Shown: one piece after another, positions 1-10,929 of the stretch
Numbering within the stretch: position 1 is the stretch's first letter
Layout: each line of letters starts with the position of its first letter
Assembly: GCA_013180625.2 (NCBI GenBank)
Contig: SNVD02006121.1
Span: forward strand, 62,001 to 126,000
DNA length: 64,000 nt
Reading direction: 5' to 3'
From: Boswellia sacra
Taxonomy: Eukaryota; Streptophyta; Magnoliopsida; Sapindales; Burseraceae
Notes under the pieces: generated by a model
Databases searched by the model: none
The model's input: only the letters and a program-made list of their open reading frames with translations
Told to the model about the DNA's origin: nothing
Position numbers and translations under genes: made by a program

Positions 1-779
1 GCAAGCAGCGGGCAATATATGCGCTAAAGTATAAAATTTTCAATTTCATTTTCCCAAATCACCTAGTTCTGCTTTTCCTTCGACGAGCCCTAGCTGCTTC
101 CACCACTCATCTCTTTTCTCCTCTCACCCACTCTCCTCCCACTTCCACCACTATGACCACATCCCACTTAGCCTCATCATCATCATCATTTTCTTCTTCT
201 TCTTCCTCGCTTAAACCCCTCATGCTCACGCCCTCCATTTCATTTTCCTCAGTTGGACCCCATTTTCACCAAAATATCTGAGCTTTCATGGTGGGGTTGT
301 TATAGCCATGGCTGCTCCTGTGTCTGTCCAGAAATCAGAGGAGGAGTGGCATGCCATTCTTTCTTCTTAACAGTTCCAGATTTTGATGCAAAAGGACACA
401 GAGTATGCTTTATTTATGCTGATTTTTCAAGCTTTTGTCTGATTTAACTTTTGTACGATTAATCATGGGTTTCCTTTGTTGTTTTATATGATATGAGAGA
501 CTTATTTATATGTCACAAATTCTTATTTATCTCTCTCGCCTCTCTCTCTGTAGCTTCACTCATTAACGATCTCTCTTACCGTCACCAGAGATGGGAGCCT
601 CCAGAGTCACCATCACTATATCTGGACCCGAGAGTGATGGCTGCTACAGAGGTGCCACTGGGGCAAGCTTAAGAAGTGAAGGAGTTGAAGGATGAAAAGA
701 AGATGGAGTCGTCTCCTGCAGCCGTGCCATTCTCCAGACTGTTCGCGTGCGTCGACCACCTCGATTGGGTTACCTAGCC

Positions 780-1470
780 TTGCGAGGCATGAATAGCCCG
801 ATTTGGATTTTTTGCCCGATTTGGGAGTTGAGGTACAAAGTTCATCTTCTGGATTTTTTTTGCCGCCGATTACTTTTATATGGTGGTTGTTGTCTTTGGG
901 GTTGCGACTCTTTCCATGTTTGTTTTCTAAGTATGGTTTGGTTTTCGGTGGCTGTTTGATTGGCTGTTAATTATTGTGGTTGATTTAAATGGGTGGTGTT
1001 GGCTCTATGGTTGGCTTTTTAGGTATTTATATGGGTTTTCGGGGGCTATTTGTTGGCTGTTTCAAATGGTTTTTAAGGTGGCTATATGGTTGGGTTTTTT
1101 ATGTTTTAGATGGCTTTTTGGGGGCGATTTATTAGCTTGTTTCAAGGGTTTTTGTGGTGGCTGTGTGGTTGGGTATTTGGGTGGTTTAGATGGGTTTTTG
1201 AGGGTTGTTTGTTGGCTGTTTTCGAAGTGTTTTTTTTTTTCTTGTGGTTTTGATGAGTTTTTGGGGTCTATGGGGGGCTAGTTGTGAAGAGTTTTTTGGG
1301 TGGTTTAGTTAGGTTTTGACGCTATGTGTTGGTTTTGATGGGCTTTTCAGGTGGCTATTTGGCTGGGTTTTGGGTTGGTTTCAACTGGTTTTTGACGGTT
1401 CTGTGGTGGCTGGTTTCAAAGAGTGTTTATGGCGGTTCTGTCATGCTGGTTGTATGCTTGCCTATTTTAT
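780..1470 (+). repeat. G/T-rich degenerate repeat block inside the CACTA-like element
   Basis: The plus strand is strongly skewed to G and T and repeats variants of GGTTTTTGGGGGCTGTTTG and GTGGCTGTATGGTTGG. The overlapping ORFs here (rich in Gly, Trp, Phe) come from the composition and are not proteins. The same motifs recur at about 19950-20260 inside another CACTA-ended element, which ties the two elements to one family. Confidence 0.6.
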
Positions 1471-3664
1471 CAACTTTTTCAGTATGTATTGCAGCACATA
1501 TAGTCATAGTTTTCCATGTGTTGGGTATGAGCACTATTAATTTTAGCATTTTGGCTCAGTTATGTGGCATGCTTGCTTTACTGTAAACGAAAAATTGAAG
1601 ATTATTTTGACACTACCTTTTCTGGGAAACCTACTTTCTGCATGTTTGATAATCTAGGCTGTCGAAAGTCAGATAATGTTATCTTCTGATTTAACAAATT
1701 TGATAATCTAGGTTGTCTAAAGTCAGATAATGTTATCTTCAAATTAAACAAATTTTGAGGATAGATTTACCAAAGCATTTAGAGTATAGTGAGCTTGGAT
1801 AGGAAAATTGAATAGCTTCTGCTAGTTTGACACTCGATACAAAGCCTCCAAAAGTTGCATCTAGTGAACTAACTCAAGTTAAATCTGCTTCAAAAATTAT
1901 AAAATCAAGGTTTGTGCATTTTAGATATATTGCGCCTATCTACAAGCTATATATGCTTATACATATTTTGTCTGCTAAAATTAATGATTGTTTGTGCAAT
2001 GTAATGAAACAAGCATATATCTCACTAAATATGAGCACGTAATATAAGCAGGTTCCCTTGTTATTGCAAAAATTATCAAAAAGCAATCTTCTTGTGTTCT
2101 GTGTTTCATTTTAACTAATATATATTATGAAAAATCTCAAATGGGATGACTATGTTGTGGCTAGCACCAACAAGATGCCTTGAGTGCCCTCATCTTTACT
2201 TGTTCCATGCAAAAGACTAAGTTAGTGTGTTTTTACGTGCATTTATTTTGTATTTCATGTGAGGGTGAGGCACATGGCAAGGGAGAAAGGGAATCTTTAG
2301 TGGCTTGTGCTGTCATGAACAATTGATGTTGAAGGGCTTGTAATTTTACTATTATGTTGGCAAGTTTACTTTATTCTAAGGATAAATTAAATGTCCAATA
2401 ACTGTGCTTACTTATAATGTAGTTTTGCGAGTTAGCATCTGTTTATTATCATTTAGTAATGTCAAAATTAGCAATTGCACTTCGCAACTATTAAAAGATT
2501 TAACTTCATGTCAGAACGTGTACCAATTAAAACTACTAAAATGTTTCCAACTGCTTTGCAGTTTACATTAATCATTAGTGTTGCACTTTGCACTTTTTAC
2601 TTTGCAAATTGATCCATTTCCAAGTGGAAATTTGCTTCCTGGTTTTTATCCAAGGTACTTGCAAGTGTGGGAGTGTGTGCCTAGATTTTTTTTTTTTCTT
2701 GCTTCTTTCATTTATCGGTTTGTTTGTTCGCTTTTTTTCATGCTCATGCAAATATTGCCTTTGTCCTTCTTACCCATGAATTTTTTGGCATATGTATTGT
2801 TGAATATTTGAGTTGTAGGAATTGATATTATCGCTTGTACCTAATGCTTAATATCTAATATTGCTTTTTTTTTTTTTACAACTGAGGGAGTTATAGATTT
2901 ATTTTTTCTTTAATTTTTAAATCTTCTAGTTTCTTTAATTTTCAAGTCTTCTAGTTTTTTTTTGGTTTTAAACTTGTAATTGAAAGTTGATTTTGTTTCT
3001 TGAATATGTTAAATTTGTAAACTACTTAACTATCATATTTTATTTTGTAGGTGGAGGTTACTTTTTAGTTTTAATATTAGTATATGTTTAATTTGTTGAA
3101 CTTATTTATGTAGGATTTGCTGGTATTTGCTTGAGAAAATATCTATGAAATTGCGTCAAGAAGGTGAAAGAAGAAGATGAAAGTATTCGAGGATTGTCGA
3201 AGACTTGTTTCAAATGTATTGGCTCCAATTTATGTGATGCTTCAATACTTAATTACATAACGTGCGTTATTTATTTATTTTAAGTCATTTAGGATTATTC
3301 TTTGTAAACAAGTTCTTGTATTTTAAAAATTTTGTAATAATAATTTTTTTTATATAATTGTGTATTTTAATATTATATTTATTGTTGAATTTTAGTGAAT
3401 TTATTTATATAGTAATGTGTAAAATTATAAATGCTATAGCTAGGACAAATTAAAAAATATAAATATAAATATTTCTAAAAAAATAATAAATGGGTTAAGA
3501 TTTGACCATTTTTGACGGCATGTGTCTTCGGTAAGTTTTGCTTTGATGATGTGATTTAATTTTTGACAAAAAAATCCATTGGCAAAAGAATTTTTTTCGA
3601 CAGTGATATTACCATTTTTGATGGCATAAGCGCTCGATGAAGTATAATTTTTTATGGTGTAATT

Positions 3665-3930
3665 TGTGACGATTTAGGTCGAGGCCTTACACCCCACCTC
3701 TTCTCGGGTTCACTCCGGTCCGAATCCAATCGTACAGTAAAATGTATTGTTCGCTTTAGCCCGGCTCACTGGCTAACAGGTCTCATAGCTTTGTTTTCGA
3801 AGGACGCGTCCCCCACTTGAACCCGAGTCCTCCACCACGAAGGCACCCGCAGTTCATTATGAGTATCATTCGAGCTAGAGTGGAACCCAGGAAGAGGTGG
3901 GGTGTAGGGCTTCGACCTAGATCGTCACAA
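3665..3930. mobile_element. Small inverted-repeat element (about 266 bp, arms about 40-50 bp)
   Basis: It starts TTGTGACGATTTAGGTCGAG and ends with the near-perfect inverse, so both arms read TTGTGACGAT-TAGGTCGA-GCC-TACACCCCACCTCTTC. The centre contains a GC-rich block with the motif CCCGAGTCCTCCACCACGA. A related copy follows at 3949-4280. The TGT...ACA ends would also fit a solo-LTR or TRIM-derived repeat, but the long inverted arms favour a snap-back, MITE-like form. It is much more GC-rich than the surrounding DNA. Confidence 0.6.
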
Positions 3931-3948
3931 TAAAACGTGCGTTTTTTA

Positions 3949-4280
3949 TGTAATGACCTGCGGGTCCTACACAACCACGAATTATCCGCTTTGGACTGTC
4001 CACGTCGGGCCCGACACACGCACAATCTATCCCGCTAACCAGACACCCTCACGGCTTTGTCCCCAAAGAGCGCGTCCCTCACTCAAACCCGAGTCCTCCA
4101 CCACAAAGGCACCCGTAGTTCATCATAAGTGTCATTCGATCTTTCGGGAACAAAGCCGTAGGGCCTGTTGGCCAGTGGGCCGGGCCAAAGCAGACAACAC
4201 GGTTTACAGTGCGATTGGGTTCAGACTGGAATGGAACCTGGAAAGAGGTGGGATGTAGGGCCTCGACCCAGATCATCACA
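3949..4280. mobile_element. Second inverted-repeat element related to the one at 3665-3930
   Basis: It begins TGTAATGACCTGCGGGTCC and ends with a segment whose inverse is TGTGATGATCTGGGTCGAGG. The right arm matches the right arm of the neighbouring element (GAAAGAGGTGGGATGTAGGGCCTCGACC), and the internal motif CCCGAGTCCTCCACCAC is shared. The two elements are therefore diverged tandem copies separated by about 18 bases. No coding content. Confidence 0.55.
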
Positions 4281-4530
4281 TAATTTCTTTTTTGAACAAG
4301 CTCAATACTCAAAAAAAATAATTTTTGATGGTATGATTACATTTTTTAGACGGCAATTTGCCCTCGGTTAAAAACATATTTTCGATGGCCGCTTGCAATT
4401 GGATTTTTGGCGACCCCAGCAATAGTAGACACGTCTGAAGGTGATTTTCCCTCGATAAGTGGCATTTTTGAGGGCAATTAGTCATTACTGACAGGATTTT
4501 ACCCTCTTAATAGACTATTTTGTTGTAGTG

Positions 4531-5796
4531 ACTATAGCCTACAAAGTGCTTAGGGAGGTGTGGGCTCCCCCAGCCATTGGAGTGCCTCTTGCCACGGGGA
4601 TGAGGTTAGTAAGATTTTCCATATTATCTTTAGTAATTTTTATGATTGGCCCCTCCAAGATTTTACACATAATATTAGTATATTTGAAAATCTCGTAACA
4701 TATGGATAGATTTTTGGTATATTTTGAAACATTCTCTTCAACTTTCCTTTCTTATCTTATTTTTAGTCTTAGTTTGCATTCTATCAAAATTTACTTTTCT
4801 AATATTTTATTATTTATATTTTTCTCTAAGTGTTTTATTTAAGAAGTTTACTCTATTTTTAATCCTTTTCTCTCATTCTTGTAATTTTATTTGTAAAAAT
4901 TAGAATCTTAATTTTGATCTAATTATTTATATAATATCTTACTTATTGATTGAAATAAAAGATTAGAACTTCTCTTGAACTCTTAAAAATCATATTTATA
5001 TAAATGGTTCTACTTTTACAAATTATTCATACAAACCTATATGACATTATGGAGTGATTGTCACATTATTCACATTAATTAATATAATCAAAATTTAAAA
5101 TTCATTTATCCAATTAAATTATGATACATCATTTTGTAAGAATGGTTTATAAAAATAGTATTGCTCTATTTATGTTATTTGTCCATTCTAACATAATGAT
5201 ATAGTACTAATTTTTATAGTAATTTATTTTCAAATATTAAATATACTTTTGAATGAATTAGCTTTTTCAATATAATTTGGCACCCTTGAGATCAACATCC
5301 TAGCTCCGCCCCGACTTTCAAAGTTGCTGCAAGCAGTTTTGGCAACGTCCAAAGTGTGTCGAGAAAAGTATAGCCCTCGTGAAGATTTAAGGAAGTTGTA
5401 ACTCCAATTTGACATTAAGACAGACAATAATGGACATTGTGTGTTACCAAACTCAAAATATATATTAATTTCAACAACAAGCATTGCGTGTTGCATAATG
5501 CAATCCACAATGTGTATTATGCATAGCTAAAACTCTATGAATATGCAATGTTCAGCAACGTGCATAGCCAAAATGGGTTTAGCAGGATGCATTAGCACAA
5601 TTTGCAATGCGCATGTGTGCATTGTAGAATATTCAAGAATTTTGGCGACATCAAGAATAGTAACGCATGCCCGCACGTTGTGTAATCCCTTCAACAATGC
5701 AAAATACGTGTTTCTAAAAGCCATTTTTTGTGTAGTGTATATAACTGCAATCTAGGGAAGGCCGATGATAAGTCTACTCTTTTAGCCATTTTAGCT
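4531..5796. other. AT-rich spacer, no gene seen
   Basis: Mostly AT-rich DNA without a recognisable coding segment. Around 5285-5313 the plus strand reads ATCCTAGCTCCGCCCC. This is the inverse of the GGGGCGGAGC-AGGAT terminus seen at 5797 and suggests the right end of another decayed copy of that repeat. About 5470-5730 repeats words such as TGCATTG and GCAATGTG, giving two short opposing ORFs that I do not consider real. Confidence 0.4.
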
Positions 5797-6478
5797 AGGG
5801 GCGGAGCCAGGTTCAGGCCTAACGTGGTCGCGGCCCCTCATGTTGAAAAAAAAAAGTTTCTTAAGCATTTCAGTTGTCATGAGATATTAGTACTAAGTTT
5901 ACAAGTTTGACCTCCCCAAATATTTTGATAGAATGAATGAACATGGGGGTAACAAAAATTTCATGTTAATGGTCCCCATTTTTCTCAAGCATTATCTCTT
6001 TTCATTTATTTTTTTCAAACTTAACCTCCTAAAAACTTTGGATTTACAAATGAATTACGGGTAGAATAGAAATTTTAAGTTCAATGATCGTCACTTTCCT
6101 TTTGTATACTAAAATATTGATTTAATTTTATTTTCCCATTTAACACTAATATATTTTTCTTCTCATATTATAATACTAATTTCCCCTTATCTTTTCTTAC
6201 TTTAGTAATAATATATTTTGTTATCCTATTAGAATACTAATTTCTTCTTTTCTATATCTTTTCATACTTTATCAATATTTTATTTTCTTTTGTCTACAAA
6301 AACCTCAAATAGAGAAGGAAATTACTAAAACATTTAACATTGAATCAATTATAGATAATTTTCGAGATCTAAAAGATTATAATTTTTGTTATGTACTTTA
6401 ATTTTTATATTTTTGTGTTAGAGAAAAAAAAAGGTTAATAAATTGGCAGCCCAAACTTTGCATCCTAGCTCCCCCCCT
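5797..6478. mobile_element. Non-autonomous element with AGGGGCGGAGCCAGG-type inverted ends
   Basis: The left end is AGGGGCGGAGCCAGG and the right end inverts to AGGGGGGGAGCTAGG, a 15-base terminal inverted repeat with two mismatches. The interior (about 680 bp) is AT-rich and non-coding. I could not see a clean target duplication, so the superfamily (hAT or Mutator-like) is open. Ends of this type are common in angiosperm genomes; that is recollection, not something the window shows. Confidence 0.5.
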
Positions 6479-6527
6479 TTTTACCTTATTTCTTAGCTTA
6501 TATACACTCTTTCAGTTATAAACATAA

Positions 6528-6976
6528 TGATGTAGGACATATTAGGAATAAATTAGGGATTTCAATTATATATTTTAGGGATTTTAATAAATTAGAGATT
6601 TTGACTATTATTAGATATTTTGACTTCCTAAATTGGGAGTAATCCTAATTTGAATTATTTTCCTAATAAATAGTTTACTATTTTATTTAGGATTTAATTT
6701 TGGTATTTTCTAGTTAAACTAAGATTATGATTCAATTTCTTAATAGGATTTTATTTCCTAGTAAAACTATACTTTAAGGTCCTATAAATAGGAGCCTTTA
6801 GTTATGTTATTTTTCAGACTTGGTTGTTATTGGTTTTTTGATCTTTTAGTAAAAAGATTGTCTTCTCTCTCAATTTCACACTATTTCTCTCTCAAATTTC
6901 TTCTATTATTTCTCCATTTTCCTCTTTCTACATCTCTCTCATTTTCTGTTAATTTGAGGAACCTCGTTCCTCATCA
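6528..6976 (+). repeat. 5' LTR of the small LTR retrotransposon
   Basis: 449-bp direct repeat with TG...CA ends. It contains a TATA-like box (CCTATAAATAGG, about 6781-6792) followed by a CT-rich leader (TCTCTCTC tracts), the usual U3-R order of an LTR promoter. The ORF of about 80 codons inside it is a by-product of this leader. Confidence 0.92.
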
Positions 6977-6978
6977 AT

Positions 6979-6990
6979 TGGTATCAGAGC
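6979..6990 (+). other. Primer binding site (initiator tRNA-Met type)
   Basis: TGGTATCAGAGC lies two bases after the end of the left LTR. This string is complementary to the 3' end of plant initiator methionine tRNA and is the standard primer site of many plant LTR retrotransposons. Confidence 0.9.
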
Positions 6991-7269
6991 GTGGTTTTGA
7001 TCCTCTTTTATACTATTTATCATTTAATTTTTTGTTCAACCTATAAACCCTAAAACCTCCTACTACCATTAACTTACTTTACCTCAATTTTATTTCCATC
7101 ACCCCTTCAAAAAAAAAAGTTACGGTCACTGTTCACCGAAGTTACTGTTCATCCGAGTCACTGTTCCCCGGAGTCATTGTTCACCGCGACCACCATCATA
7201 CTCTTCTTATTGATATCTACAATGTGTCCTTCATTACAAACTTCAATACTCTCATTGATATAAGCCTAA

Positions 7270-7809
7270 AAAAATAGGACAAACATTAGGATCGATGCTT
7301 TGGAGAATAAAGTAACAGAAATATTAGTAGCTTTAAAAGCCTTACAAGCTTCCGTTCTCACAAAACAAGACTCTAATTTTGAGGCGACTCTTAGAAACCA
7401 TGACGATGAATGTGATAATTCTAGTGGAGATGATGAAGCAAGCAAGATTGATCTTGAAGATGGGCATGAACCTAGAGATGATATTGAGATCGAGGATAAG
7501 ATGAATTCTAATAATGATGTGGAGCCTACATGTGAAGAATCTCATGAAATCATTCAAGAAGTTGATTTCATAGGTTGTGATTCATATTTGGGTTCTTTTA
7601 CTCTTATCATTAGGCCAACAGTAAAGTCTTCAATGGTAATTATTGTTTCTCTACTAATATCGAAGACCACTGGAGTATCAATAATTTTTCTATCATGTGT
7701 ACTTTCAATATTGGATCATCATGAAGCGAAGATTTGGATTGACGACTTTCCAATGATCGTGCAAGATAAAACGTGGTGTTTTCTTGTATATTGGCAACTT
7801 CCTCCTTGA
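7270..7809 (+). CDS. Short acidic ORF inside the small LTR retrotransposon
   Basis: An open frame of about 180 codons fills most of the internal region. It has no ATG near its start: it opens after a stop at 7267 and reads through ...IDALENKVTEILVALKALQ. The first third looks helical, like the start of a retrotransposon gag coiled coil. It is followed by a very acidic stretch (about residues 35-95) rich in Asp, Glu and Asn, then a hydrophobic tail. No zinc knuckle, protease motif or other domain is visible. It is probably a gag-derived remnant or a chance ORF, and I assign no function. Confidence 0.35.
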   Translation, partial: KNRTNIRIDALENKVTEILVALKALQASVLTKQDSNFEATLRNHDDECDNSSGDDEASKIDLEDGHEPRDDIEIEDKMNSNNDVEPTCEESHEIIQEVDFIGCDSYLGSFTLIIRPTVKSSMVIIVSLLISKTTGVSIIFLSCVLSILDHHEAKIWIDDFPMIVQDKTWCFLVYWQLPP

Positions 7810-7849
7810 TAACTCGCAAGGAGTCGAGTTCTTTCAAGCGGAGGAGAAT

Positions 7850-8298
7850 TGATGTAGGACATATTAGGAATAAATTAGAGATTTCAATTATATATTTTAG
7901 GGAATTTAATAAATTAGGGATTTTGACTATTATTAGAGATTTTGACTTCCTCAATTGGGAGTAATCCTAATTTGAGTTGTTTTGCTAATAAAAAGTTTGC
8001 TATTTTATTTAGTATTTAATTTTGGTATTTTTTAGTTAAACTAGGATTATGATTCTATTTCCTAATGGGATCTTATTTCCTCGTAGAACTATACTTTAGG
8101 GTCTTATAAATAGGAGTCTTTAGTTATGTTATTTTTCAGACTTGGTTGTTATTGGTTTTTTGATCTTTTAGTAAAAATATTGTCTTCTCCCTCAATTTCA
8201 CGTTATTTCTCTCTCAAATTTCTTCTATTATTTCTCCCTTTTCCTCTATCTACATCTCCCTCTCTTTCTGTTAATTTGAGGAACCCCATTCCTCATCA
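7850..8298 (+). repeat. 3' LTR of the small LTR retrotransposon
   Basis: Direct repeat of 6528-6976, same length, with scattered substitutions (for example TTATAAATAGG in place of CTATAAATAGG). The flanking CATAA at 8299-8303 is the target-site duplication. Confidence 0.92.
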
Positions 8299-8303
8299 CA
8301 TAA

Positions 8304-8833
8304 GCTTTATAACAACCACGATATTAAATCCCATCGAAAACACTAACAAGAATAGTTTCTTTTGATTATTGGAATGAAGGTTCCTATCAATTTTTTAACA
8401 TTCTTTTTCGATAATTTGGGCTGCCAAATTTCTATAGAAGTAATATATATCTTAAATTACAAAGACTTCCCATTTATAGTCTTTAATTAAGTTATCTTCT
8501 CATGCGCAAAATATTTATTTATTAATAATTGCTTAGTTGAACTGGTTGAAAGGAAAATATATAAAAAAAATAATAGTAATAATCAAGTTTTGAGAGGTTT
8601 TTTTAAGAAATAATATGCCAAGAATTTTAAATGCTTTAACCTAGTTGAATATTGAGTACCCAATTTACTCTTATAATTTCTTATAACTTTCTAAATTAAT
8701 GTAAATATAAGGCTTGATAGCTTATTTTGTTAGATAACTATTTAATACTATTAATTTATATCTAGGGAATTGATTTGATAACTCTAACTCGTTCCTTCAT
8801 AGTTCAATACTTAATTAAACAACAACCACCAAA
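8304..8833. other. AT-rich spacer between two retrotransposons
   Basis: No ORF, repeat boundary or regulatory motif that I can support. It is the pre-insertion AT-rich background between the CATAA-flanked element and the AATAG-flanked element. Confidence 0.5.
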
Positions 8834-8838
8834 AATAG

Positions 8839-10547
8839 TGTGAGCAGCCTCTCACACTCAGTTTCCCTGCAAGCCCCCTTCATGTGCCTGGAGGGCCATA
8901 CGGGTCAGGTCATGGAGCAAGACTCGGAGAAAAAGTTGGAGTCGCCACCCGGGTAAATAACCACTAAAAACGTTTTGGATTCATCCCTGGAAGATATCCT
9001 TATACTTATAATAGGCTATGAACTAGGCCATAATCATTATTAGCTAGTCTATCATAATAGATACCATCAAGGTGGTTAGAGCCCCTAAGAATCTCTATCC
9101 ATTTTATCTAGAATCTGATTATCAGGAATTGAGAGTTGGGGAACTCTGAATCATACCGTTTGGGCATAGGCGAATTCAGAAGTCTAATGGTTTTGGCTGA
9201 CCATCACCCCTTCAGAGACATCTTCGAGAAGTCAGGTACGGGTTACACCTACCTAGAGGTTAGTCTGGCCTCTACTATAGGTTTACAGAGTTCTAAATTC
9301 TAGGCCACTAATGTTATCCTCTCTGGATCCTAAGTTTTATTATGCACATAACTACTTTTATCTATTTATTACATTTGAGGTATTGACAGTTTATATACAT
9401 AAATAGAAAGGGGGAGGAGAATTAATTACATTGCAATCAAACATGGGGGAAGGGATTGAGGATTACAATAATTTCTCATAATAATCACGATAAAAATAAA
9501 TTAATATAAATTACGGGGATCTCAAATCATCCCCTCATTATCGAATAAAGGTGTTAATAAGCACAATAAACAAAATCTAAATTAAGCATGGCATTGATCA
9601 TTAACTGAGTTATATCATGCATAACTGGTGATCAAATATCACATGATTAATTAATAAGCATGCATAATTAAACTTGTAATTAACTATTTCTAAGCTAAAC
9701 ATGGCACAATTTAATAAACTATTCTTAAACTAAACATGGCACAATTAATTAAACTACTTATAAAGTAAACATGGCATAATTATCTCCTAATTATAACTAA
9801 GCTAATCATAGCGATTAACAAAATTTTAACTACTAGAAAAGGCCCTTAGAACCTTACCTGACTCTGATCACTATCAAAGGAAGAATCTTGACTACAGAAA
9901 TTACAAGAAGACTGAATTCTCCAAGAATTTTCACCAGAAAGCTTGATCGAACTTAGGGCCACATGCCCTTATATAGGCCCCTTAAGGGCCAAAAATGAGC
10001 TTTTTTTTCCAATATGGGATTGTAGACTATAGGCGCGTGCCTATAAATTACAAGCGGCACTAGGTTTACAAACTCGCTTGAGGCGTGAACCCTAAATGAG
10101 CGTACTTGTAACATTACAAGCGACACTTTTCCTTCAAAAGCACGCGTGCTCCGCCTTTAGCTAGAGGTACAGGTGCTCCATTTCTAACTAGGGCTGTATG
10201 CCTGTGGTACTAAAGGGGCGCACCCTAGCCTAAAGGTGTCAAACTTATTCGTTGCTTTCTTTCCTGTTTCACATATTAGGTTTGGGGGCAGCCTGGGAAA
10301 GGGCCTCCTGCCCCCCTTCAAACCCTACGACGACCTTAATACCAAGGTTGATCCGTGTGTTCGTAAGGCAAACATAATTTCTAGGCTCCTAAACACTCCC
10401 TCATCGATCTTGTACTGGTCCTAAGCCTACTTCACTTTTCTACGTTTTCTAACGTCATTTCTACAGCTGATAATATTCCTCTAATTTAATATCTTTGGTT
10501 ATTATCATTGGGCCTAAAAAATAGTAAGTAAAATTCTAGTGCTTACA
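8839..10547 (-). repeat. 3' LTR of the large gypsy element (complete, 1709 bp)
   Basis: It starts TGTAAGCACTAGAATTTTAC on the minus strand and ends ...GAGGCTGCTCACA at 8839. The stretch 9573-10547 matches 27058-27736 in the opposite end of the element, with about 300 bp (around 9830-10130) absent from the right copy. A short ORF at 10236-10424 lies inside the LTR and is not a gene. Confidence 0.85.
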
Positions 10548-10575
10548 GTTTGGCCCCTACTTTTGAGGGGTTTGT
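10548..10575 (-). other. Polypurine tract of the large gypsy element
   Basis: On the minus strand the bases just before the 3' LTR read CTCAAAAGTAGGGGCCAAAC. Such a purine-rich run immediately upstream of TG is the expected plus-strand primer site for reverse transcription. It fixes the orientation of the element as minus. Confidence 0.7.
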
Positions 10576-10929
10576 GGAAGATAAACATCAAATAAAGTAT
10601 ATAGTACCGTGAACTTACCTACTTCAGGTTTGATGTCGGAATTCCACTAGAATTTTGGTGGTTTTTTAGGTGACCTTGCACCGCCTATTATTTGTAGTGC
10701 TACCCTGCACTCTTTGGGCTTGTTGAAATTTTAAATTCTATTGGGATCCTGTCGTGATTCCCTACTCCTTGGGGATTTCGGTGCAATTTTGCACTCTCTG
10801 AAAGTTTTCAATGCGATTCCACACTCCCTGAAGATGCCTCTGCGTGATTTCACTCTAAAAGAATTTTTGGTGCAGTTCTGCACTCTCTAAAAAATCTCCA
10901 ATACTTGTCCTTTGACGAGGTCTCGAATG

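Larger units (their letters stand above)
1..4530. mobile_element. Right-hand part of a CACTA-like DNA transposon (left end outside the window or lost)
   Basis: The sequence up to 4530 ends in TTTTGTTGTAGTG, the inverse of CACTACAACAAAA, the usual terminus of plant CACTA (EnSpm) elements. The last kilobase (about 3500-4530) carries many short diverged motifs of the type TTTTTGACGGCA and CCCTCGGT, which look like subterminal repeats. No matching CACTA start is visible to the left, so the element either starts before base 1 or its left end has decayed. The interior has CT-rich, 5'UTR-like DNA (about 60-250), a GC-richer block (about 590-790) and a G/T-rich block also found in the CACTA-like element at 17189-26879. 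No transposase domain is recognisable and the short ORFs look accidental. The extent is inferred; only the right end is directly seen. Confidence 0.55.
6528..8298 (+). mobile_element. Complete small LTR retrotransposon (1771 bp, non-autonomous)
   Basis: Two direct repeats of 449 bp (6528-6976 and 7850-8298) begin TGATGTAGGACATATTAGG and end CCTCATCA. The element is flanked on both sides by the 5-bp duplication CATAA (6523-6527 and 8299-8303). Directly after the left LTR lies a primer binding site for initiator tRNA-Met, and a purine-rich tract (GCGGAGGAGAAT) precedes the right LTR. The 873-bp interior has room for only one short acidic ORF and no protease, reverse transcriptase or integrase. 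It must therefore have moved with enzymes from another element (TRIM/LARD-like). The two LTRs differ at several percent of positions by eye, so the insertion is not recent. Confidence 0.93.

Noticed and set aside
976..1586. ORFs of 74-101 codons rich in Gly, Trp and Phe that look like membrane proteins
   Set aside because: They come from the G/T-skewed repeat block; three overlapping frames give similar text and none has a conserved domain.
4560..5313. A further complete inverted-repeat element ending at the GCTCCGCCCC motif
   Set aside because: The right end resembles the terminus seen at 5797, but the left candidate around 4560-4590 does not match it well enough to call an element.
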